Assembly: GCA_036674765.1 (NCBI GenBank)
Contig: JARVKI010000105.1
Location: 1-64,000 of the forward strand
Length of the DNA: 64,000 nt
DNA from: Seiridium cupressi
Taxonomy: Eukaryota > Ascomycota > Sordariomycetes > Amphisphaeriales > Sporocadaceae
Direction: 5' to 3'
The position numbers and the translations under genes are program-made. Every line of letters begins with the position of its first letter. The first letter of the stretch is position 1. This document shows, piece by piece, positions 1 to 11,293 of this stretch. The notes beneath the pieces were generated by a model. The model made no database searches and was not told where the DNA came from. It was given only the letters and a program-made list of their open reading frames with translations.

Positions 1-2850
1 TTTATTTTTATAATATTTAAAATTTATTAACGATTTATAACGAGATAAAATTTCTTTAAGCTTTTATATTAATTAAAACTTTAATATTTTAATTTATAAT
101 TCGAATTTTAATTATAAAATAGTTATATATATTTATTTTTATAACGTATAAAGACTTAATATTTAACCGTTATTATTTTATTATATACGGTTTTAATCGT
201 TTTTTAAACGTTTATCGCGTCGGTTATATCGTCGCCGCTTTTTTTTATCCTCGGCTTCCTAATAGGTAAAAGCGTAATTTACGTGTAAATCTTCCCGGCT
301 TTAATATATTAAAGGTTTATCGTATTCTTATTCGTCGGCTTTTTACTTTATTTTTAACTTTATAAAAACTTATAATATTATTCGCGTAAAAGGTATTAAT
401 CCTTCGTTTTATTATTATATTTAAATACGATTTATAATTTTATAAATTCGTAATCCGATTTTTTTGTTACGTTATTCTTCGAACGCTTCCTTGATTAATT
501 CTTCGAAGTTGTTTCCTTTTTTTTATTAACTTATAATAAGGCTAAGTAAAAGGGATTTTAGTTTAATTAAAAATCGTCCCGTTTTATTATATTCTTTAAT
601 CTGCCTTTAAATTAAGCTTTTTTCGCTAACGTAAATTAAATATTCGTTAATTTTATATTAGTTTTACGTTTATAATTTTAAAGCGTATTCGCGTATTTTT
701 TATAAGTCGTTAATAATTACTGTATATCTTTAAAGGTTTTTATAAATAATAATAACGTTTCTTATTTATTTTCCGTTTTATAATATTTTAATAAGGTTTA
801 ATTTTAACCTTTTAAAGAAAAATTTATATTTTAGTTTTTTCCTAAAATATCGGTTATATAACCGGTTAATATAATTAATTTAGGATATATTTATATAATT
901 TAAATATTTTATCTTTAATTAAACGTTATTTTTAAATATTATATAAAGGATATAAACGTCTTCGAATTTATCCTTTATAATAATTTTTATTAAAACATTT
1001 TTAAATTTTAAAACGTTATAAAATAACCTTTTAAAAATAATTATCGTTTTAAAATCGTTTTAATATTTAATAAATTACCGTATTATAATAAAAACCTTAT
1101 TAATTCTTTTTTTAATTAACCGTAATTTTAATACGTCGGTTTAATTTAAGTTTTTTTTTTTTTATTATTATTTTATACGGCGGATAATAACCTAGTTTTA
1201 ATCGGATTTATCTCCGCTTTTATTAAAATACGCAAGGTGTTTATAAGCGTTAATTCGTCGTTTTACAAGGCTTTTTTTTATTACTGCGATAATTTTAATA
1301 ACCGGTATTATAAAGTATTATTTTACTCCGTTTTTATTTATTTTATACGTTCCGTATTAATCGTTATAATATACCGTTTAAAATAAATTATTATATTTAA
1401 TTAATTTCTTTATAATAAAGTTAAATTATCGTCTTTTTAAAATTAGTTTAAAAGGTCGTTCCTTTTTAAGCGAGCGGTATTCGTTAGCAAAATATTCTAT
1501 TTTTTTATAATTATAATATATTATTAACTTTTTATTATACCTACCGTTTTTTCGCTTTATAACGTCGAAATTTATAAATTTATTATATTATTTATACGAC
1601 GTTTAATTCTTTTAATCGCGGTTTCGGTTATTATATCCGTTTTACCGGGGTTTTCTTATATTAATAATAATATAATTTTAATACTTTAAAGTTTATTTCT
1701 TTTTAAACTGTTAAACGTATAATTAATTATTAATACGTATTATAAATTTTATATATTAAATAAAGTTAATAAGTAAATATAAAATCCTATTAATTTTATT
1801 TTTAACTTCTTTTTTAAAACTTTAATAATATAATATAATACGTATATTATCCGTATAATTTATACGGGTGGTAATCCGTTTAAACTCCGTAATATACACT
1901 AATATAAACGCTTTTTATTTAAGGTTTTTAAATTCCCGCTCGGCTTATCTCTTTTCGTTAAGGTTTTAAAATAGTGACTTAAGCGCCTTTTTATACCCGG
2001 CGTAAGTTTTAAAGATCTTTTATATCTCCGTTTTGCATTAGCTTAATACTTATTTATATTTACTTGCTTTAAAAAGATATAATTTAAACTACGCGAAGGC
2101 GCGTCTTTTTAAAAAAGATATTATATAAACGATCTTTTAAAGGTCGTTTTAAAAGCTTTTTATATAAAATAAATAATAAGCGCGAATTTAAGCAAAATAC
2201 CTTTTAAATCCTCCGGGCGTTTTATTATAAAGTGCGGAAATATTAAACTTAAGCCTATTAATCTTTTAAATTAATATAATAATAATATTAATTACCTTTT
2301 ATATAACGGTATTCGAATTTTAAAATTCTTAAATAAGTTTAGCCTTATAATTTTTTTCTCGTTAAAATCGCTTAATTTCTTTAAAAATACTCTTATATTA
2401 TTTTTTAAAGACTTTAAAGCCGTTATTTCCATCGAAATTAATATTTATAACTTAAATAAAGGATTTTTAAAGGGTTTATTTTTAAATAACCCTCGTAATT
2501 TCCTTCCCTTTTTTATTATTATTACCGCTATCTTTATTAACGGTAAATATTCTACCGATATTATTTAATAATTCTTAAACTAGAATACGTATTTAAATAA
2601 AAATAATTAAAATATAACGAATATATTATCGTTAAAATAAACTTTAGGATAATATATTAATATTAAGTTTATATTAATAAAATACGTAATATAAAATAAG
2701 AATATTAAATTTTAAAAGATAAAAATATAATCGTTAAGGCTTAATAAGCCTTATTTATAAATAAATAAATACTTAAATTAATTACTAAAATAATAACTAT
2801 CTATATAATGCTAAAAAATCTAATCCTTATTATATCTATTTATTCCTTTA
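1..2850. repeat. AT-rich RIP-degraded repeat block
   Basis: The block is made almost entirely of A and T, with stop codons in every frame and no ORF worth listing. CpA and TpG dinucleotides are nearly absent, whereas TpA is very common and CpG is retained (cgg, tcg, acg recur throughout). This is the classical product of repeat-induced point mutation, which turns CpA into TpA on both strands of duplicated DNA. The block is therefore most likely one or more old transposons mutated beyond recognition. No terminal repeats or telomere repeats are visible. Composition changes sharply near 2850. It could be subtelomeric, pericentromeric or an interstitial AT isochore; the window does not show which. 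Confidence 0.85.
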
Positions 2851-3289
2851 TTAATATTAGCTAGATCTATAAATCTGCTCTAGATCCCTAGATCCTTTTG
2901 TCCTTGGATCTGTGCCTCTGCTCCAGATCCCCAGATCCTTATCACGTGACCATGGTTTGTCCTGACACCTGCCGGTTCCTGCGTCAGTTGTATTAATGTG
3001 GGGATCCTGGTCCCTTGCCTGGCCCAGGTTTGTAACACTGATACTCAATCAATCAACCAATCTATCACTTATAACCTCGCTCATCCTGACGCGTACTACA
3101 TCGTGAAGTTGTGCTGTGATGACGATATTGACTGGAACCACACCACTAGATAAGAATACTACTCACCCAACCCCTCTTGGAAAGGCAAGTTCACATTCTC
3201 ATAAGCCCAGCGGGCCCACCCCGCCTCTCGCGTCACCTGGATCCTAACCCCTCCGTCCCCGCCCCCTTCCTCTCTCCGTGCTGGTGGTG

Positions 3290-3502
3290 CACATGCTGGT
3301 GCTGGACCTGTGGCTGCTCTTGCTGCTGCGGTTGCTGCGGCTGCTGCGGCTGCTGCTCTGGCTGTTGCCGCTGTTGCCTTGGCTATTACTGCTGTTGCTG
3401 TCGCTGTCTTTGCTGTTGCTATTGCTGTTGCTTCTGCTGCCGTTGCTGCTGCCGTTGCTCTGGCTGCTGCTGCTATTGCGGCGGCGGTGGCGGCGGCAAA
3501 GC
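3290..3502. repeat. Degenerate CTG/GCC trinucleotide repeat
   Basis: About 210 bases of imperfect triplets (gctgctgttgctg and variants, ending in gcggcggtgg) with nearly perfect 3-base periodicity. Because of this all three frames on + and two on - stay open, giving poly-Leu, poly-Ala or poly-Cys on + and poly-Ala or poly-Ser/Asn on -. The minus-strand Ala frame runs upstream into a hydrophobic stretch (roughly 3590-3530), so it could be the low-complexity tail of a small membrane protein, but no convincing start or homologous domain is seen. I treat it as a microsatellite. Confidence 0.7.
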
Positions 3503-3749
3503 TGTCCTTGGAGCGCCTCAAAGCCATGGCATGGCGCCAGACTAGGCCATAGGCGGGCACAAACGCCAGGATGACGACCATGCAGGCCACCGGGCCCTGG
3601 ACACACCATTTGGAGCAGGCGGCAGCGCACGAGGTGGCGGCGACGGCAGTGGCGGTGGAGGTGACGGCAGCGGTTATGGCGATACCTCCATTCTTTGGTA
3701 TATTTCGCTGAGCATGCGTTCACGATGCATAAGTTTCAAAACACGAGTT

Positions 3750-5763
3750 CTAGGAACACTCGGTATCTGAGATCGTGGGCTCCCTAGATCGAGACCGCAA
3801 GCGTTGCTTGAGAGGAACACACTCCGGGTCTTCGTCCGCTTTGCTAAGTAGTGTTTTGTGAGTCCTCCGAACTTCACTCGGCACATCCAATAGCCCTCTG
3901 ACTTTTTGTTTAGGCGAGGCTTTTTCCTTCCCCTTTGCCACTCCATGTGTCTTGAGGTCTACACCTCCTCGCTCGGAACGTAGATCCGAGGCGGCAGACT
4001 GCAGAGATGGTCGGCCCTGGCTATATTGATAGACGTCTTCTTCTTTCAGGAGTGGTTTGTCAAGTAAACCGTCTTTGCCATGAGAAGAGGAACTTGGTTC
4101 TTCGGGCGGTGAGCCATAAGTGTCTGTCTTTCGGATAATGTCGTTTTCCATTTGCTTAGCTAGTGTCGCTCGAAGATCATCAATCTTGCTTCCTAAGATA
4201 CTGTTGGGCTGTGCTGTTGCCGGGGCGGCTATGGAGCAGCGTATATCTTCCAATTTGCTTTCAATTATGTTTTCAACTTGTTTCAACACCTTGGTGTTTT
4301 CAGAAATGCAAACATATCTTGTTGCATCTATGAGAAGCTGGTGGTCAAATGTGGGGGCATGTTGGCGGCCCATATAGAAGCCTTTATCCACTGCTTCATC
4401 GAGGATCCTCGCTAGGCTCAACGCTGTCGGTACATCCCCATCTCCTGAACGCTGCAGCTGGTCACGCAGGTCATGCAAAGATGTTCCGTAACGGTAAGCT
4501 CCATCTAGAAATCGATTTCTCCACTGAGCGATGTACGGCGACAACAAAGGTTTCAGTGTTCGTGTTGCCCAAGTATGAACATTGTCAAGGATTGATTCGA
4601 ATCTGAGGATGTTCGAAACGTTGGTCATATCTCCTTTCCATATATTTTTCATTTTCTTAACGTGCCTATCAGCGCGAAATGGTCTCAAGCGGCGTTGTCG
4701 CATTGTTACTCACATACGCATCATGTCCATTGACACGATGATAATATACAACCCATACTCGAACACTTCTCCCAATTGTCGTAACTGTGACTACGGGAGG
4801 CACGTGCTGACATTCTTCCTTAAACTCAGCAAAAGCTGCAGCAGTTTGCAAAAGCATCAGTGCGGCCGAGCCGGCATTAGCAGCTTGATAGTAGCATTGT
4901 TCTTCTTTTTTCTCATCTTGCTCCTTGTACTCCACGATCAACCATGGGAAGCACTGTAAATGTTCACCTTTCGAGATACGCTGCTCAGTGGGGCACCTGG
5001 GACTAAACTTCAGACCAAATTTCTCAAGATCAATCAATGTTTTGTACGTTAGCCCCAAAGATTCTGGGCCAATCTTTCCTGAGCTGTATGCTTCCAGAAA
5101 GTGCGTTCTGGTGTAGATTTCTTCTTCTCGTCGCCAGTATCGAGAATGGGAAAATAGCAAACCAAATCGGGTTTGGGGTGACTAAGCCCTTCGCGATCTG
5201 GGCTCCGGAACCTGTGAAACTTGTCGAAGAGATCCCAATCCTCGTTTCCAATACTGTGTATGTTAGTTTCAACTGAACTTTGAGTGTGAGAAAGCTAACT
5301 CACACATCGAAAGAGTCGTAGAAGTATTTCTGTCTTGAAACGCTATATATAGTTAGTCACAGTGGCAGATATAGCGTTCGAGCTCTTACGTCCTAGAATC
5401 GTCTTTCCGGCTTTCGAATTTATCTTTCAAAGGCTCGAAAAAGTGTTTTCTGTAGAAGTTGTTCCATGAGTCTTCGTTATGATTTTCTCTCAGTCATTTG
5501 AGCGCCTCGTCTTGCACAAGCTCTGCATGCTGAATATTTCTCATAAACGCATTTTTTGTATCAGTAGATTTGCGCTTCCAGAGTGGATCGTCAGCGGCTT
5601 TCCATGGGTCCTCGCCGTCGACTAGATTGAAGTCTTTTTGGATAGTGTCGTGATCGTCTAGAAAGACGGAGCTTAAGATACGGATATGCCTTGGAATACT
5701 GAGTGGGGTGCTATTAGATATGTGTATGTTGTTTCTCTCCAGGTTAACATAACTTAATGCCAT
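3750..5763 (-). pseudogene. Broken PD-(D/E)XK-like fungal protein (DUF7924-type)
   Basis: Reading from an ATG at 5763, the sequence resembles a fungal protein family of unknown function with a PD-(D/E)XK nuclease-like core. Visible core motifs are HPKPDLV (about 5170) and PWLIVEYK (about 4950), followed by VPPVVTVTTIG and, after a likely intron near 4717-4660, a GDMTNV..ILRF segment. Two more introns fit well: one begins gtaagag near 5385 and ends ctatatatag, the next begins gtgtgag near 5310. Two lesions break it. An in-frame TGA at about 5494 lies just before a segment that continues the homology. A one-base frame change lies between the HPKPD segment and the PWLIVEYK segment (about 5100-5050). 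The C-terminal third is charged and low-complexity. In other fungi the family is common in accessory regions; its substrate is not known. An unrecognised intron or a sequencing error could explain one lesion but hardly both. Confidence 0.6.
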
Positions 5764-5950
5764 GTTTAATGATATTTGTTTGATAGAAAGCAAACGACGA
5801 GCGGAGAGAAGGTAGAGAAATGGTGCACACGTTTGTGAGGGGACCTCTGCTCTTTTATTGGTGGGTCCGCATACCCTGGCTGATGCAGTCACTGCCCCAG
5901 GGAATGGTGCCGAACATCGAATGAGCCTTGCCTTATCTCCCAGCATTCCC

Positions 5951-6345
5951 TGCTCAGAACGCCTCTCTCCAACAATTGCGAGTTGTAATATTCCTTTACG
6001 AAACGTAAGATAAGAACTATCCTTCTAAATTATGTTTCTTTTTCGTCGATATGGTAGGCATCGACTTGTGTTTATGTATGATCATTCGTGTATTTATGTC
6101 TTGCTACCTAGCTCGCTGAATAGGCCACATAGTCGATCCTCAATTACCGTACGGGTAAAACCTCTGCGAGCTGCCAGCCTTTTAAGCTCTAACCGCTCCG
6201 AGGGAAAAGTGCCGCCGGCTTTAACCATAATAATAGGTATTACTCAATAGAAAAGATCCTCATAAATAAAGTCTTCATAAATACCCACGTTAGGGTATAA
6301 AGGGGGGAGGTTGCCCTTTGCGTTAGATGTACGCACGCGCAGAGT
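5951..6345. other. Intergenic spacer
   Basis: Short interrupted ORFs only, with no recognisable domain. The spacer separates two pseudogenes and contains an AT-rich stretch near 6230-6290. Confidence 0.5.
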
Positions 6346-6349
6346 TTGA

Positions 6350-6378
6350 GGGAGCCAGCGGATTCGAACCGCTTACCG
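6350..6378 (-). other. tRNA-like 3' half (T-arm plus acceptor strand)
   Basis: On the minus strand this stretch reads as a tRNA T-arm: a 5-bp stem AGCGG/CCGCT closing the loop TTCGAAT, followed by GGCTCCC, as the 3' strand of an acceptor stem would be. The matching 5' acceptor strand (GGGAGCC) and a D-arm are not found in the next 80 bases, where LysM coding sequence begins instead. It is therefore a half tRNA gene, probably left at a rearrangement breakpoint. A chance match is possible but the stem and loop are both perfect. Confidence 0.5.
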
Positions 6379-7600
6379 CGCTACTCTATCGCCGTGGCCC
6401 AGGGCTTGTCTCTCAACCAGATGCTCTACTTCAACAACCTCCAGGCAGGCTGCGCCGACTTCCCAACCGCGGCCGGGACGCAGCTCTGCATGCCGCACAC
6501 GTGCGAGACTTACACGGTGCAGCAAAACCACAAGTTCGAGGGGCTGGTGCAGCAGTTCGGATACGCCTTCACCCAGTCACAACTCGTGGCGTGGAACGTC
6601 GACATCAACCGCGGCTGCGACAACCTCGCACTGCTCGTGGGCGCGCAGACTTGTGTCAGCTTCCCAGGGTACGTAGCCAGCACGACCACGACACGTCCGC
6701 CGCAGTCGGCAACCGTGGCGCCCATCCCGACCAACGTCGTCGACGGCACCAACACGCGCTGCAGCCGCTACTACGAGGTCAAGCTTGACGACACGTGCGC
6801 GTCTGTGTCGACCAACCAGGGTATCGCGCTGCAAGACTTTTACTTCCTGAACCCAGGCTCAACACGGCGGCGGCGGCCCCACCAACCTCTGTGTGGGCGG
6901 CACAACTATGGCCGAAGCGTCCAGCTGTTATGCCACCACGTACGCAACCACGGATGCGTGGACGTTCCCCGTCCTCAACAGCACTGCCAGCACCACCACG
7001 GCGGCTAGTAACTGGACTTCGATCCCCGTGACCCCCATCGCCACCTGTCCCGTCACCCAGTCCGCCGAGCCGACGCCCACGCCGCACCAGGCCCAGATGG
7101 CGAGCGGCTGCGCCGACTTCTACAAGGTCGTTGACGGCACAACGTGCGCGGCCATCCTGGACGGCTTCGCCATCACCTTTGCCGACTTCTACACTTGGAA
7201 CCCCGACGTGGGTGACGACTGCCAGTTCCTGCAGCTCGATATCGATGTCTGTGTCTCGCATGATTCGGCTTCAACAGCCACGGCAACCACCAAAACAACA
7301 AGCGCAACGACCACAAGCAGCAGCGCCCCAGCACCGCCTGGCCCGACGCAGGCTGGCATTCCGGCCGACTGCAACAAGTGAATCTTGCAGCAGGACGGCG
7401 TGTATTGTTATGACATGGCCAGTAACGCCGGCATTGACCTGGCGTGCCTGTACGAGCTGAACCCGGCGCTGAACACGGATGCAGGCGAGTGCCAGAGTTC
7501 GTGGCAAGGGATATGCGTATCGTGTGGGAACGAAGGGGGGTTGCGTGTTCATGATATGATCCAAGCCCAAATCATTAGTGTAATCTTCAATCACACCTAG
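6379..7600 (+). pseudogene. LysM-domain protein, broken copy
   Basis: Up to four or five LysM-like chitin-binding modules can be read in order, each with the family pattern C..YTV....TC..I.......F...NP.....C..L....CV. Examples are CETYTVQQNHKFEGLV (about 6507), CSRYYEVKLDDTCASV (about 6760), CADFYKVVDGTTCAAI (about 7110) and DGVYCYDMASNAGIDL (about 7395), separated by Thr/Ser/Pro-rich linkers. Three lesions are visible. The 5' end lacks an ATG and signal peptide. The frame shifts by one base in the GC-rich run near 6865-6885. A TGA at 7379-7381 sits where the family normally has Trp, and the domain continues in the same frame beyond it. Intact members are secreted and bind chitin or hide it from host or competitor enzymes. 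This copy cannot make a full protein. Confidence 0.75.
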
Positions 7601-7661
7601 ATCTAGACTGGCGAACCATGTGTAACCAACTCTGACCTTACTTTCCCCATTCCCATGCCTC

Positions 7662-8780
7662 TCATTGCCTCAAACAACTGCCTACATCGCGATTGGGCAC
7701 CCATTTCTGGAAGTCCTCCTCTCGCACCGACACAAACGCCCTCTGGTAGCTCTCCTGCGCGCATGCCCAGAGCGTCTCCAGGGGCACCATGTTGCCTTCG
7801 TCCGACCGCCGCGCCACGTAAAGATTGTTGACCAGCTGTTGCAGCCGCACGCGCACATAGCCTGGGTATGCTGCCTCTTGCTCTTGCACCGTGTCCTGGC
7901 CCTCTTGTTTGTCGTCGCGATACTCCGGATCCACGGCCCACACCCACATGTCATCACAGACATTTCCCCCTTTCGCTCCGTGCAACACTGAGTGCACAGA
8001 ATCTCGGTCCACCACCAGAAAGACGTTCTGAAGGATCCCCTCAGGCAGTGCATCACGAACCGTTTGGAAGTCCCTCCGCAGCCTCTCGAACAACCCGCGT
8101 TTGTGCTTATCAGTGCCGCCTGCAGGCCACCCCATTCGATGCAACGTCCAATTCCCCTGCGCATTCTTCGCCACAGCCGAAACATCGCGTGCCCATTGGA
8201 GTGACGCACTCACGCGGACTTGGAAATCCTCATCCGCTCCTGCGTCAGGATCGTAATAGATTGCGTATCCCCAACACGCCTTTGGCATACTTGTCCCCGA
8301 CATTAGCCGCCGAACCCACTCCTGCTGCGCCACCTCAAACGCCTTTTCCTCCTCTCCCGCCAACTTCTCCCTCACTTTGCGCAACCTCTCTACCGTGTTG
8401 ACCATATGTTCCTCCGACGTGTCCGATTCGAGTTTGGCAAGGGCGCCAACCCAGGCGGCGTGACAGCCGTCGTATTCATGGGAGGGCCAGAAGCGGCGGC
8501 GGAGGAGGTCAATCTCGCCTGAGGATAGGGCTGTGGGTGTGTGCACGGCGCGGTGGAGGAGGGTGGCTTTATCGGGAGTGGAGGAGGATTGGAGTTGGGC
8601 AAGCGAGCTGGCGATGGAGGCAGGTGGGGGGCGGTCGAGGAGGAGCAAGAGATCAGAAGAGGACAGGGTCATGTCGCCGGAAAGTACGGCGGACTCGAGC
8701 TGGGGAAAACGGGTAATAAGGTCGGAGGGATGGTCCAGGCCGAGTTGAACTCGGGTGAAGGAGGTTATGAGTTGTTCCAT
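7662..8780 (-). CDS. Uncharacterised fungal protein
   Basis: Single-exon ORF of about 372 residues from the ATG at 8780. An in-frame ATG at 8831 would add 17 residues (ISHLTLTIKKSN...) that look like leader sequence. There is no signal peptide and no membrane segment. The N-terminal third is rich in Ser/Leu (SSSDLLLLLDRPPP), the middle is charged and helical (VERLRKVREKLAGEEEKAFEVAQQ, a probable coiled coil), and the C-terminal half contains a mixed alpha/beta stretch with NVFLVVDRDSVHSVL. I do not recognise the family. It is intact in spite of lying between two pseudogenes, and GC content and codon use look normal. Confidence 0.7.
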   Translation of the reverse strand: MEQLITSFTRVQLGLDHPSDLITRFPQLESAVLSGDMTLSSSDLLLLLDRPPPASIASSLAQLQSSSTPDKATLLHRAVHTPTALSSGEIDLLRRRFWPSHEYDGCHAAWVGALAKLESDTSEEHMVNTVERLRKVREKLAGEEEKAFEVAQQEWVRRLMSGTSMPKACWGYAIYYDPDAGADEDFQVRVSASLQWARDVSAVAKNAQGNWTLHRMGWPAGGTDKHKRGLFERLRRDFQTVRDALPEGILQNVFLVVDRDSVHSVLHGAKGGNVCDDMWVWAVDPEYRDDKQEGQDTVQEQEAAYPGYVRVRLQQLVNNLYVARRSDEGNMVPLETLWACAQESYQRAFVSVREEDFQKWVPNRDVGSCLRQ

Positions 8781-9091
8781 TCGGGTGAGGTGGTTTGACT
8801 TTTTAATGGTAAGGGTGAGGTGAGAGATCAATTGACCTGTCGTGGGGAAAATGCGGTTTTCTTGGGTTTGGAGTGTTTTTGGGGAAGAAAAGCTTCACTT
8901 TTTTTACGAGACTGGCTGGTACGCCTAGTATAGGGTCTGGGTCTGAAAGTGATGTATTAGTGCTAGAAAGATGGTCTCCAGCTCCCCGGAGGGGCTGTTA
9001 ATCTATCTAACTGCTACAGTTGGTACCGGAGGTGCCAGCTGGGACGTGCGCCCTGCTGGGTGTCGGGCCGCAGACCCCCCGCTGTAGCGCA

Positions 9092-9662
9092 TCATAAACT
9101 CTCCGGTGGTATAATTATATTATCCAGGGTCGTTGTTTTGTCCTTTATCCACTTAAGCAACGGCGCCCAGTCAACGCAGCCGTGCGCCCGGGGAACCTTG
9201 GCCGTCGGCTTGTATCTGCTATGGCGTATCCATTTGAGTGTGTACACATTGATATCGGCTCTGCAGTCCGTATTTTGTCGGAGAGACTCTAAACAATGGT
9301 TTATATGAGAGTATAACTCGTCCCAGTCTTGCTCCTCGTGATTATAGTAGTAGTCGGGATATAAGTGTTGTTTCAAGCGATTCTGCGTCATGGTCAGCAC
9401 ATCAGGCCCTCTCGAACCAGACTAGAACAGATCTTACAGTGAGGGGTGTCTGCACCAGGTGTTGATATGCAAGTTACGCTGGCAAGTTTGTACGAAAGGA
9501 CGGAGATAACAAGTATAGCAGATATTGAAGATGCCAAAAGAACATAGAACCATCGCCGCCAGGCAGATACGCTGCGCAGTGTTGGCAGTTCGCCATCCAG
9601 AACGTCATCGCTAGAGACCACGGGATTATATTCGACCTTCGCCCGTCACTGAGGGGCGCCAT
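9092..9662 (-). pseudogene. UstYa-like (DUF3328) gene with missing centre
   Basis: The 5' part (9662-9480) encodes a short acidic cytosolic N-terminus (YNPVVSSDDV) followed by one hydrophobic segment (FYVLLASSISAILVISVL), the normal start of DUF3328 proteins. The ATG at 9662 is one base out of frame with it. The 3' part (9400-9092) encodes the C-terminal hallmark YPDYYYNHEEQDWDELYSHINHC, then CRADINVYTLKW, which is the second HxxHC motif of the family. The roughly 100 residues that should lie between, including the first HxxHC (HQLHC) motif, are absent, and stops separate the two parts. Intact UstYa-type proteins act in cyclisation or oxidation of fungal RiPPs and related metabolites. This copy lacks half of the predicted active site. 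Confidence 0.7.
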
Positions 9663-9700
9663 GATAGATATGTTTTCACGTGGTATTCTTTTGAACAATG

Positions 9701-11163
9701 GATAGAAGGTTAGATTCAGGAACGGTATGGGAACACTAAGGTAGCCTTCTTCGAGTGGCCACCTTAGTAATGGATGTCAGCTGATGTCGTTGTCTCGATT
9801 GAAGCTTTCAGGCTGGCCAAAATGCCGATTCCTGCCATGTTGGAATTGGAGGAATATCCGGGATATAGTCCAATGGCAAGCTGATTGCACCACGGGCCTA
9901 TCAGAGCAGTCTAGACGCGATAACCAGGAATCATCGCCAATGATCGTTGCAGGTGCCCCATTCAGTATGGAAAGGTCAGCCGGGAGGCGAGGGTCGTGGG
10001 CGTCTAGCATGATGTTATTGTTGCATATGCAGTGGATAGTATAGCAGGATTATAGATCGGGGAATAATGCAGCAGCTGCACTCAAAGATACCTCACAACC
10101 AACAACACAGATGCAGGTATGGGGGCCGTTTTCTGCCTACCAATTGACAGACTTACTAAAGGCTGGCTACACTATGGGGGACGGGCATGAATATCATGGA
10201 GCGCGCCTCTGGGGACATATTAAGTATGACCTTCCTTTCATCTCACTCTTGAATTTGCGTAGCATTTCCGAATGGCCTACCAATCCACCTGGCTCTCGAT
10301 CCCCCCTTGACTCACCACCGAGTTCTACCGACTTCTGTCTACTTACGGTTACCCAGCATCACCATTACGTCTACGAGAACCTGTCTGAATGAAGGCGACG
10401 ACCTTTCTTGCGCTCTTCTGGGCTGCAGTTGTATCGGCAAACCCGCTTCCTGCGCTATGTGCTTGATATTCCCTATGTATTCTCCCTGATAGGAACGAAT
10501 AACCAGTCAGTTTGTGCCGATCAAAGCCTCCCACGTGCCTGAACAGAAGAGCGCGACGAAAAATCAACAGAACTTGACACGGATCTCTGTATTCTTCAAA
10601 GAGCCGGGGAGCGTGATGTGATCGGATTGGGCATCGACAACTACGATATTTAGAGAGTACACAACTTTATCGACATGGTTGTAGGACAGTCCCGCATGAA
10701 GGGGTCCGAGAGGGTGATTGGGTGATCACAGATAGCTTGCACCTCTCAACCGGTGTCGAGGTATTATGTATGAGAGTGGAAGAGTACGAAGGACAGCTGG
10801 CCAGCGGGTAGTCATCTCTGCGCCCGGTTTTCTTGCTTTCGTAAGATGAGCGGAGCCTTACATTTTCTTTCCCCCTGCCCCCCATTAATGCTGATATGAT
10901 TTCTAGTGACCTGATATGATTGCCAATGACCTAAGTATGCAACGCGGCGGCACAGCATAGAAGATTGTGGTACAACACCGTAAAACGGTACAAGAGACAA
11001 GGCACACCACGCATATGTGTGGGTAGTACACGACTCGTTCAAATTTCAATCGGGTAACATCCCAGGCTACCAGTGACAATCAGCATCCAACAGCCAGCAG
11101 CAAACAAACAACGCTGTTCCTCTGGAGCTGCTCCCTAAGCTCGGTCAGACCTCATCTTGCCAC
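9701..11163. other. Gene-poor spacer
   Basis: Only short ORFs (under 95 codons) with no recognisable domain. A minus-strand stretch at 10010-9777 has a protein-like look but matches no family I know. Probably decayed accessory DNA. Confidence 0.45.
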
Positions 11164-11262
11164 CACCTTCTCACACACCTTCTCACACACCTTCTCACAC
11201 ACCTTCTCACACACCTTCTCACACACCTTCTCACACACCTTCTCACACACTTTCTCACACAA
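11164..11262. repeat. 12-bp tandem repeat (cttctcacacac)n
   Basis: Eight head-to-tail copies of the 12-mer cttctcacacac, the last copy with a t for c change at its first base. It ends about 30 bases before the ATG of the truncated carboxylesterase reading frame, so it would lie in its 5' UTR or promoter. Such pyrimidine-rich tracts are frequent upstream of fungal starts, but this perfect periodicity indicates slippage expansion. Confidence 0.9.
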
Positions 11263-11293
11263 GATCATACCTCAATCGTTGAAAAGCAGTAAG

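Noticed and set aside
1..2850. Possibility that the AT-rich block is mitochondrial or centromeric DNA
   Set aside because: Mitochondrial DNA would not show selective CpA/TpG loss with CpG retained. A centromeric position cannot be judged from one edge, so only the RIP reading is claimed.
3177..3545. Cysteine-rich 122-codon plus-strand ORF that looks like a small Cys-rich secreted protein
   Set aside because: The Cys, Gly and Tyr come only from the CTG/GCC triplet repeat read in one frame. There is no signal peptide and the other frames are equally open.
7868..8401. 177-codon plus-strand ORF opposite the unknown gene at 7.7-8.8 kb
   Set aside because: Pro/Thr/Arg-rich shadow of the minus-strand coding sequence, which has the better protein-like composition.
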